DNA of 5,539 nt, from contig JAFAGE010000189.1 of NCBI GenBank assembly GCA_023423015.1, positions 1 to 5,539 on the forward strand. Reading direction: 5' to 3'. The notes under the pieces are model-generated. The model did no database searches and had not been told where the DNA came from. It worked only from the letters and a program-made list of their open reading frames with translations. The number at the start of each line of letters is the position of its first letter. The stretch's first letter is position 1. A program made the position numbers and the translations under genes. The stretch comes from Bacteroidota bacterium. GTDB taxonomy: Bacteria > Bacteroidota > Bacteroidia > Chitinophagales > Chitinophagaceae. Below, in pieces: positions 1 through 4,707 of this stretch.

Positions 1-1248
1 GTAGATGATTATACACTGGCTCTCGATGGGTTTACAAATATTGGTTCCATTTATAATAACCTCAATGAATATGAGCTGGCAATAACCCAGTTCAAACGCG
101 CGCTGGCAATGGCCGAAGAAAATAATAACCCCGCTTACCAGCTCGTAGCGTTGCAGGGTTTGGCCGACACCTACCTGGCACAAAAGAAATTCAATGATGC
201 CGATAAGATTATTGTGCGTGCCATTCGCATTGCTACTGAAATAGACTCCAAGTCGGAGCTCAACGATTTATACATGAAAGCTGCACAGGCAAAGGAAGGC
301 TCGGCCGATCTTGTTTCTGCGCTCGACTATCGTAAAAAATACCAGACGCTTCATGATACGCTGCTGAATGAACGCATCCGCAAAAATATCAGTGAGCTCG
401 AAGTGCAATATCAAACCGCCAAAAAAGATCAATCGATAACAGAACAAAAGCTGGCGCTGGAAGAAACAAAAGTGGCCATGCAACGGAAAAACGTTCAGCT
501 GGCATGGTCGGTAGGCGGTGGAGTGGTGGTGCTGATCATATTTACGTCGTCGTACTGGCTATCGCGGCAACGACAAAAGATCCACGCGCAGGAGATACTG
601 GCGTTGCAAAAAGAACAGGAAGTAATCCGGCTCAAAGCAATGCTGGAAGGCCAGGACGTAGAAAGACAACGTATTTCGAAAGAGATGCACGACGATGTTG
701 GATCAGGACTTACCTCTATTTTGTACCTCAGCCAAAACCTTCAGACCGGAAGCGGAGGTGAAAACCCGGAGATCGCACCGAAGATCGCAAGAACGGCAAA
801 TGCTCTGGTGGAGAAGATGAACGAAATCATCTGGTCGTTAAATAAACAATTCAACACACTCGAAGACCTTGTTATTTACACGAGACATAGCATAAGCGAA
901 TTACTTGAAGACCGCGACTTCGACTACCGGTTCAACATACCCGAAGAAATTCCCAACATGCCGATTTCGGGGGAACAACGCCGGAATATGTACCTGGTGG
1001 TGAAAGAAGCAGTTCATAACGCCATAAAACATTCGGGGGCTTCGCTGGTGACTATTACTTTTGCTTTCGATAACGATTTCAGCATTGCCGTTCACGACAA
1101 TGGCAAAGGCATTGATAAAAAAGCCTTCAGGCATTTTGGTAACGGGCTGAATAACATGAAACAACGTATGGCCAGTATTGGAGGGCACCTGGAGATTGAA
1201 GCGGATGGAGGAACAATGGTTCGGGCCATCCTTCCATTGCCGGTATAA
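1..1248 (+). CDS. TPR-containing sensor histidine kinase (HPK7/NarX-like), 5' end missing
   Basis: The frame is open from the left edge, so the true start lies upstream; 415 residues are visible. Order of parts: TPR-like helical pairs (about residues 8-120, e.g. the segment around NNLNEYELAITQFKRAL), a charged coiled coil (about 120-165), one membrane segment (about 168-188), a short coiled-coil linker, a HisKA_3 dimerisation/phosphoacceptor domain with ERQRISKEMHDDVGSGLTSI (phosphoacceptor His230), and a HATPase_c domain with N-box KEAVHNAIKH (Asn340), G1 box DNGKGID (366-372) and G2 box GNGLNNM (380-386). Kinases of this build autophosphorylate on His and pass the phosphate to a NarL-type regulator; such a gene follows 45 bp downstream. 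By family precedent the TPR part would lie outside the inner membrane and the kinase in the cytoplasm, but the signal peptide region is not in the window. The ligand is unknown. Confidence 0.93.
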   Translation, partial: VDDYTLALDGFTNIGSIYNNLNEYELAITQFKRALAMAEENNNPAYQLVALQGLADTYLAQKKFNDADKIIVRAIRIATEIDSKSELNDLYMKAAQAKEGSADLVSALDYRKKYQTLHDTLLNERIRKNISELEVQYQTAKKDQSITEQKLALEETKVAMQRKNVQLAWSVGGGVVVLIIFTSSYWLSRQRQKIHAQEILALQKEQEVIRLKAMLEGQDVERQRISKEMHDDVGSGLTSILYLSQNLQTGSGGENPEIAPKIARTANALVEKMNEIIWSLNKQFNTLEDLVIYTRHSISELLEDRDFDYRFNIPEEIPNMPISGEQRRNMYLVVKEAVHNAIKHSGASLVTITFAFDNDFSIAVHDNGKGIDKKAFRHFGNGLNNMKQRMASIGGHLEIEADGGTMVRAILPLPV

Positions 1249-1258
1249 CCTTTGTTAT

Positions 1259-1290
1259 ATTGCCTCCCCCACGCGGTCGTCCTACTTTTG
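1259..1290 (+). promoter_or_regulatory. candidate Bacteroidota-type promoter for the response regulator
   Basis: An ATTG (1259-1262) and TACTTTTG (1283-1290) are separated by 20 bp. This fits the Bacteroidota pattern of a -33 TTTG/TTG element, a spacer of about 19-20 bp and a -7 TAnnTTTG element; the -33 part matches only at TTG. The start codon follows 3 bp later, so a transcript from here would be leaderless or nearly so. The call rests on motif matching alone. Confidence 0.4.
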
Positions 1291-1293
1291 ATT

Positions 1294-1935
1294 ATGGATT
1301 TAATTACCGTATGTATTGTAGAAGATATCGAGGAAATCCGCCGGTCGCTGGAGAATATTGTGAAGAATTCGCAGGAGTGTCTTTTACTCGAATCGTTCAG
1401 CAATGCTGAAGATGCACTCGAACGGTTGCCTGAACTGCAGCCGGATATCACAATTATGGACATCAACCTGCCGGGAATGTCGGGTGTTGAATGCCTGCGG
1501 CAGGTACGGTTAAAAAATCATAAAACCCAGTTCATGATGTTCACCATCTTTGAAGATAGTGAACAGGTATTCGAAGCATTGGAAGCAGGAGCAAGCGGGT
1601 ACCTGCTAAAGAACACCAAACCCGAAAAGATCATCGCTTCAATAAAGGAACTCCACGAGGGAGGCGCACCAATGACGGCAGGTATAGCGCGTCGTGTTGT
1701 TCATTCGTTTCAAAAACAGGCGGTGATCAGTGATGAGCGCGCAAAACTCTCAGCGCGGGAGAATGACGTATTAAACCTTCTTGCAAAAGGTCTTCTCTAT
1801 AAAGAAATTGCTCAAAGATTGGGAATAAGCTTCGGAACCGTGCGCCAGCACATTCACAATATATATGAGAAGCTTCACGTGCAGAATAAAACCGAAGCGA
1901 TCAATAAAGCATTTGGTGTAAAGAACGAAAAGTAG
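1294..1935 (+). CDS. NarL/FixJ-family two-component response regulator
   Basis: This is a 213-residue cytoplasmic DNA-binding regulator, the usual length for the family. The receiver domain (about 3-120) shows the acidic pair E10/D11, phosphoacceptor Asp56 in ITIMDINLPGMSG, Thr84 (MFTIFED) and Lys106 (YLLKNT). The C-terminal LuxR-type helix-turn-helix (about 150-205) has LSARENDVLNLLAKG followed by KEIAQRLGISFGTVRQHIHNIY. All phosphorylation residues are present, so it should be a working partner of the upstream kinase. The ATG at 1294 was chosen because it puts IVED at the normal distance from the N-terminus. A TTG at 1252, 3 bp after the kinase stop, would add an atypical hydrophobic 14-residue leader. 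I see no Shine-Dalgarno sequence before the ATG. Target genes are unknown. Confidence 0.95.
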   Translation: MDLITVCIVEDIEEIRRSLENIVKNSQECLLLESFSNAEDALERLPELQPDITIMDINLPGMSGVECLRQVRLKNHKTQFMMFTIFEDSEQVFEALEAGASGYLLKNTKPEKIIASIKELHEGGAPMTAGIARRVVHSFQKQAVISDERAKLSARENDVLNLLAKGLLYKEIAQRLGISFGTVRQHIHNIYEKLHVQNKTEAINKAFGVKNEK

Positions 1936-1943
1936 CTCCTACT
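1931..1943. repeat. small inverted repeat spanning two convergent stop codons
   Basis: AGTAG-CTC-CTACT is a perfect 5-bp inverted repeat with a 3-nt loop. It includes the TAG stop of the response regulator (1933-1935) on one arm and the stop of the minus-strand methyltransferase (1939-1941) on the other. On the minus strand it is followed by a T-rich run (TTTTCGTTCTTT), giving it a weak terminator look for rsmE. The stem is short and only 2 of its 5 pairs are GC, so the terminator role is doubtful. Confidence 0.3.
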
Positions 1944-2640
1944 CTCTTGCCCCGATTACCGCAGCATATATCCCCGCTGTTTCTGAACGCAGGCGGGTAG
2001 CACCCAGCGTTACCGGGATAAATCCATTTGCTTTCGCATCTTCAATTTCCGTAGCTGTAAAGTCTCCTTCCGGTCCGATTAAAATGATTTGTGTATCGAG
2101 CAGGCTGTCGAAAGCACCAACAAGTGGTTGTTTATCGTCTTCTGCGCAATGCGCAATAAATCGCTGGTGTTGTGTTGCAGACCGAACTGCCTCGTTGAAA
2201 TTTTCAGGTTCACGAAGAACGGGCATCCATGTTTGCATGCTCTGCAACATGGCACTCTTACAAATATTAATATACCGGTCGAATCGAAATTTTTCTTTTT
2301 CAGTGCGTTCACATATCAGTGGAATAATTTCTGCCGTGCCCAATTCGGTTGCCTTTTCAAGAAACCACTCAAAACGACTGGAGTTCTTCAATAGCGATAT
2401 TCCAATAGTAAGCTGTTGCGAAGGACGGTGCTGGAAGTCTACGTTCAGCATGTGTACCGAACAATGTTTTTTATGGGCATTGGTTATCTCAGCTTCCCCG
2501 GAATGTCCCTTACCATCGGTCAGCAACAAACGCTGGCCTTCCTTCATCCGCAGAACCTGGACGATGTGTCTTGAGTTTTCTTCGTCGAGTGTTAACGGGT
2601 GACTGTTTAAATCCGGGGCAAAAAACCAGGGAAGAGACAT
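1939..2640 (-). CDS. rsmE: 16S rRNA (uracil(1498)-N3)-methyltransferase RsmE
   Basis: This 233-residue protein has the usual RsmE length. The family methylates N3 of U1498 in 16S rRNA in the small subunit, using S-adenosylmethionine. The N-terminal PUA-like part contains SRHIVQVLRMKEGQ (23-36). The SPOUT trefoil-knot domain shows the signature EKATELGTAEIIPL (95-108), the SAM-binding loop IGPEGDF (188-194), and LGATRLRSETA (212-222), close to the family LGxRILRxETA. Asp193 takes the place of the more common second Gly in GPEGGF. The ATG at 2640 gives the expected N-terminus (MSLPWFFAPD). A TTG at 2661 would add seven residues and has an AAGGAG 8 nt upstream, so the start is not fully settled. 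It lies downstream of dnaB on the same strand with a 93-bp gap, and converges with the response regulator, 3 bp between stops. Confidence 0.93.
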   Translation of the reverse strand: MSLPWFFAPDLNSHPLTLDEENSRHIVQVLRMKEGQRLLLTDGKGHSGEAEITNAHKKHCSVHMLNVDFQHRPSQQLTIGISLLKNSSRFEWFLEKATELGTAEIIPLICERTEKEKFRFDRYINICKSAMLQSMQTWMPVLREPENFNEAVRSATQHQRFIAHCAEDDKQPLVGAFDSLLDTQIILIGPEGDFTATEIEDAKANGFIPVTLGATRLRSETAGIYAAVIGARE

Positions 2641-2676
2641 ATATAAATATAAAAGGAGCAAATGTATTGCTCCTTT
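2641..2676 (-). terminator. hairpin plus T-rich run between dnaB and rsmE
   Basis: On the minus strand, AAAGGAGCAA and TTGCTCCTTT form a perfect 10-bp stem (2652-2676) with a 5-nt loop, TACAT. It is followed by T-rich sequence (TATATTTATAT) running into the rsmE ATG. It begins 57 nt after the dnaB stop, so it could be a Rho-independent terminator for dnaB, though the stem has only 4 GC pairs and the T run is interrupted. The same stem contains AAGGAG, the best Shine-Dalgarno-like string near rsmE, so it could instead act on rsmE expression. Confidence 0.45.
2659..2666 (-). promoter_or_regulatory. candidate -7 element for rsmE (TACATTTG)
   Basis: TACATTTG matches the Bacteroidota -7 consensus TAnnTTTG and ends 18 nt before the rsmE ATG. 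I find no TTG at the proper distance for a -33 element, so this is half a promoter at best. It lies in the loop and descending arm of the hairpin at 2652-2676. Confidence 0.25.
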
Positions 2677-2733
2677 GTTACCCCTATATTAATTGTTTGT
2701 AAAATTATGCTTTGAAGCGTTGGATGCGAACGA

Positions 2734-4299
2734 TTAAAACGGTGCATCTTCCTCATCCATTGGCAGATCGTTCATGCGGCTTCCGGTCTGGATGTATAGT
2801 TTAGCGCTGCCTCCTTCACCCATGTCGTTGCCCGGCACTGGTTTCCACGAACCTTTGGGCAAACCAAGTCCGCTGAAATCATCGCCTTCCATATCCACGA
2901 ATTTCTGGATATGGAGCATTGCCCTGAGTTTGATGTTCTCGAGAGAACCATTTCTGTGTTTGGCAATGCGCACGTGTGTTTCTCCCTTGTTGCTTTCGCC
3001 ATGTTCATTTGCGGTAATATCGTAATACTCGGGGCGGTACAGGAACATTACCATATCTGCGTCCTGCTCTATGGCACCCGACTCCCTGAGATCACTCAGC
3101 TGTGGTATTTTGCTGCCTTCCTTTCGCTTTTCGACTTCCCTCGACAACTGGGAAAGCGCAATGATCGGAACCTGTAATTCCTTCGCCAGCCCTTTCAGGT
3201 CGCGGGAGATGCGGCTGATTTCCTGTTCACGGTTGCTGTTGCGGTCACCGGTGCCGCTCATAAGCTGCAGGTAGTCGATGATGATCAGGCCTACATTATG
3301 TTTATTTTTCAGACGGCGGCATTTTGCACGCAGTTCAAAAATATTCAGCGCAGCTGTGTCGTCAATGAAGATCGGCGCCTGGGCCAGTCGCTGTATTCCC
3401 CTCGCATACAGCTGTTTCATTTCATGTTCTTCCAGTTTTCCGCGGGCAATCTTTTCGAGCCAGATCTCGCTTTCCGCACTCAGAATACGTTGAACAAGCT
3501 GTGCAGCACTCATTTCAAGGCTGAAAAAAGCCACGGGTGTGGGTTTCGTCTGATGCAATGCTGCATTTCTCGCCAGGTTGAGCGCAAAAGCGGTTTTACC
3601 TACTGAAGGACGCGCTGCGAGAATGATGAGGTCCGTTTGTTGCCAGCCGTAAGTAACCCCGTCGAGCGAGTGGAATCCGCTCGGAACGCCGGTGATGTCC
3701 TCGTTCCGGTGCCGCATATCTTCGATACGTTGAACTGTTTTTACCAGGACGGTATCGATGCTATCGAAATTTTTTCGAAGGTGATTGTTGGTTATTTCAA
3801 ACAGTTTTGTCTCCGCATCGTCGAGCAGGTCGAAAACGTCGGTACTGTCTTCGTAGGCGTCGCCGATAATTTCTCCGCTGATGCGGATAAGCTCACGCTG
3901 AATAAATTTTTGAAGAATTATCCTGGAATGGGCATCAATGTTCGCGGATGAAACCACGGCATTGGTAAGCCTGGTAACGTGGTAAGGTCCGCCGATAATG
4001 TCGAGTTCTTCCCGGCTTTTCAGCTCCTCAACCACGGTGAGGATGTCGATCGGTTGATTTTTTTGTTGCAGACTCTGCATTGCGCGGAATATGCGCTGGT
4101 GCGAGTCAACGTAAAAGCATTCGGGTTTGAGTATTTCGATAACAGTGTCGAACGCACTTTTTTCAAGCATGATCGCCCCGAGCACCGCTTCTTCAAGGTC
4201 TTTGGCCTGGGGAGGTACCTTGCCGTAAACCATTGTGCTCAGATCCAGGGGCGACTTGCGGCGTCCTTTCCTGTCTTTATTGATATTGGTAAGATCCAT
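2734..4299 (-). CDS. dnaB: replicative DNA helicase DnaB
   Basis: This 521-residue protein is the hexameric 5'-3' helicase that unwinds DNA at the fork and partners with primase. The N-terminal domain begins at KVPPQAKDLEEAVLGAIMLE (27-46). The RecA-fold C-terminal domain opens at GVPSGFHSLDG (204-214). It has Walker A ARPSVGKT (229-236, Lys235), catalytic Glu262 in FFSLEMS, Walker B LIIIDYLQLM (338-347, Asp342), sensor ALSQLSR (381-387), LSDLRESGAIEQDAD (401-415) and the arginine-finger segment KHRNG (447-451). No intein interrupts these common insertion sites. The ATG at 4299 is preferred; an in-frame GTG at 4347 would add 16 residues not typical of the family. The tail (about 470-521) is a low-complexity extension ending in MDEEDAPF, resembling the SSB acidic tip. 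Upstream lies a divergent region with DnaA-box-like sites; downstream are a hairpin and rsmE. I see no clear promoter on its own strand. Confidence 0.98.
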   Translation of the reverse strand: MDLTNINKDRKGRRKSPLDLSTMVYGKVPPQAKDLEEAVLGAIMLEKSAFDTVIEILKPECFYVDSHQRIFRAMQSLQQKNQPIDILTVVEELKSREELDIIGGPYHVTRLTNAVVSSANIDAHSRIILQKFIQRELIRISGEIIGDAYEDSTDVFDLLDDAETKLFEITNNHLRKNFDSIDTVLVKTVQRIEDMRHRNEDITGVPSGFHSLDGVTYGWQQTDLIILAARPSVGKTAFALNLARNAALHQTKPTPVAFFSLEMSAAQLVQRILSAESEIWLEKIARGKLEEHEMKQLYARGIQRLAQAPIFIDDTAALNIFELRAKCRRLKNKHNVGLIIIDYLQLMSGTGDRNSNREQEISRISRDLKGLAKELQVPIIALSQLSREVEKRKEGSKIPQLSDLRESGAIEQDADMVMFLYRPEYYDITANEHGESNKGETHVRIAKHRNGSLENIKLRAMLHIQKFVDMEGDDFSGLGLPKGSWKPVPGNDMGEGGSAKLYIQTGSRMNDLPMDEEDAPF

Positions 4300-4412
4300 C
4301 AGTCTAACGGGTTGTAAGTATTGAAAAATGTTCAAACCACGGCTCACACAGAGTGCGGGTAGAAGGATTGGATTTTATGGCCGGGGCAACCTGGTAATTC
4401 CGGATGGGAGGG

Positions 4413-4456
4413 GTTATCGGATCGTTAAAGAGATGTTACCGGAATGTTACCTGATT
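4413..4456 (+). repeat. four-copy 11-bp phased repeat, consensus GTTACCGGAWT
   Basis: GTTA recurs at 4413, 4424, 4435 and 4446, exactly 11 bp apart. The copies read GTTATCGGATC, GTTAAAGAGAT, GTTACCGGAAT and GTTACCTGATT; GTTA is invariant and the rest drifts around CCGGAWT. A period near one helical turn places every copy on the same DNA face, as in iteron-like or cooperative protein-binding sites. It lies 114 bp upstream of the dnaB start codon and about 60 bp from the DnaA-box-like run. Function is unknown. Confidence 0.45.
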
Positions 4457-4466
4457 AACCAGGGAC

Positions 4467-4490
4467 GGCGAATATAGGTCGCCTGTTTTT
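4467..4490 (+). terminator. weak terminator-like hairpin
   Basis: GGCGA (4467-4471) pairs with TCGCC (4479-4483) across a 7-nt loop, and TTTTT follows at 4486-4490. The 5-bp stem with 4 GC pairs is short for a Rho-independent terminator. No established gene upstream reads in this direction; only a doubtful 49-codon frame (4328-4477) ends inside the loop. Confidence 0.2.
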
Positions 4491-4517
4491 ATAACCGTTG
4501 CCTCATCATTGAAAAAC

Positions 4518-4634
4518 TTATTCAAACATTGATTCAGAAAGTTTTTCACACCCCAAAACAGCAATATTCACATCGCCGGCGCTCTTATTCACAATTTAAT
4601 AAAGTTTTCAGCCCCCGCCCGGCAGTAATTCACA
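4518..4634 (+). promoter_or_regulatory. cluster of DnaA-box-like 9-mers
   Basis: Compared with the DnaA consensus TTWTNCACA, all on one strand: TTATTCAAA (4518-4526, one mismatch), TTTTTCACA (4542-4550, perfect), ATATTCACA (4564-4572, one mismatch), TTATTCACA (4585-4593, perfect) and TAATTCACA (4626-4634, one mismatch). Start-to-start distances are 24, 22, 21 and 41 bp, or about two, two, two and four helical turns. The region sits between dnaB and pheT with AT-rich sequence beside it. By my arithmetic, with equal base frequencies, perfect matches on both strands of a 117-bp stretch should number about 0.007, and two are present. Binding by DnaA is inferred. Confidence 0.45.
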
Positions 4635-4652
4635 TTAGAGTGTGCGGAAAGA

Positions 4653-4666
4653 TTTTTAGCTAAAAA
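4653..4666. repeat. 14-bp perfect palindrome upstream of pheT
   Basis: TTTTTAGCTAAAAA reads the same on both strands and ends 2 bp before the candidate -7 element of pheT, inside the would-be promoter spacer. It could be a dimeric repressor's operator or simply an AT-rich promoter feature; nothing here identifies a regulator. Confidence 0.35.
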
Positions 4667-4668
4667 AC

Positions 4669-4676
4669 TATATTTG
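4669..4676 (+). promoter_or_regulatory. candidate -7 promoter element for pheT (TATATTTG)
   Basis: TATATTTG matches the Bacteroidota TAnnTTTG consensus and ends 31 nt before the pheT ATG, implying a leader of about 25 nt. No TTG sits at the usual -33 position, so an activator or a degenerate -33 element would be needed. AAAGGG at 4693-4698, 9 nt before the ATG, is a weak ribosome-binding site. Confidence 0.4.
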
Positions 4677-4707
4677 CCAACATATAAAAGTAAAAGGGCC
4701 GCGCGTA

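Larger units (their letters stand above)
4300..4707. other. divergent dnaB-pheT intergenic region, possible DnaA-binding/origin-like locus
   Basis: This 408-bp gap contains no convincing gene. From dnaB towards pheT it holds: an 11-bp-periodic GTTA array (4413-4456); a weak hairpin with a T5 run (4467-4490); a run of same-strand DnaA-box-like sites (4518-4634) with the 8-bp palindrome CGCCGGCG (4574-4581) between two of them; AT-rich stretches around 4588-4610 and 4650-4690; a 14-bp palindrome (4653-4666); and the pheT -7 element (4669-4676). The combination of phased repeats, DnaA boxes and AT-rich DNA beside a replication gene is origin-like, but the dnaA gene is not in view and I saw no DnaA-trio series. 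Confidence 0.4.

Noticed and set aside
1252..1293. TTG start at 1252 for the response regulator
   Set aside because: It would add a hydrophobic 14-residue leader before the receiver domain, unlike NarL-family proteins; the ATG at 1294 fits the family.
1092..1466. 124-codon minus-strand frame across the kinase-regulator junction
   Set aside because: It crosses two clear plus-strand genes and has a low-complexity Ser/Ile-rich product; a shadow frame.
2084..2602. 172-codon plus-strand frame opposite rsmE
   Set aside because: It lies wholly inside rsmE on the other strand, and its Ser/Cys-rich product has no recognisable domain. The minus-strand frame has full RsmE motifs.
2734..4299. Intein or mobile insertion in dnaB
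   Set aside because: The Walker A, Walker B and downstream motifs are uninterrupted and the length is normal.
3637..4317. Two plus-strand frames (104 and 112 codons) opposite dnaB
   Set aside because: Both are shadows of the well-supported dnaB coding strand; no domain is visible.
4300..4347. GTG start at 4347 for DnaB
   Set aside because: The extra 16 residues do not resemble DnaB N-termini, and no ribosome-binding site was seen; the ATG at 4299 gives a normal start.
4300..4707. T-box or other riboswitch, CRISPR array, tRNA or insertion sequence in the intergenic region
   Set aside because: I found no T-box motif, no long direct repeats with spacers, no tRNA-like cloverleaf and no terminal inverted repeats or transposase fragment.
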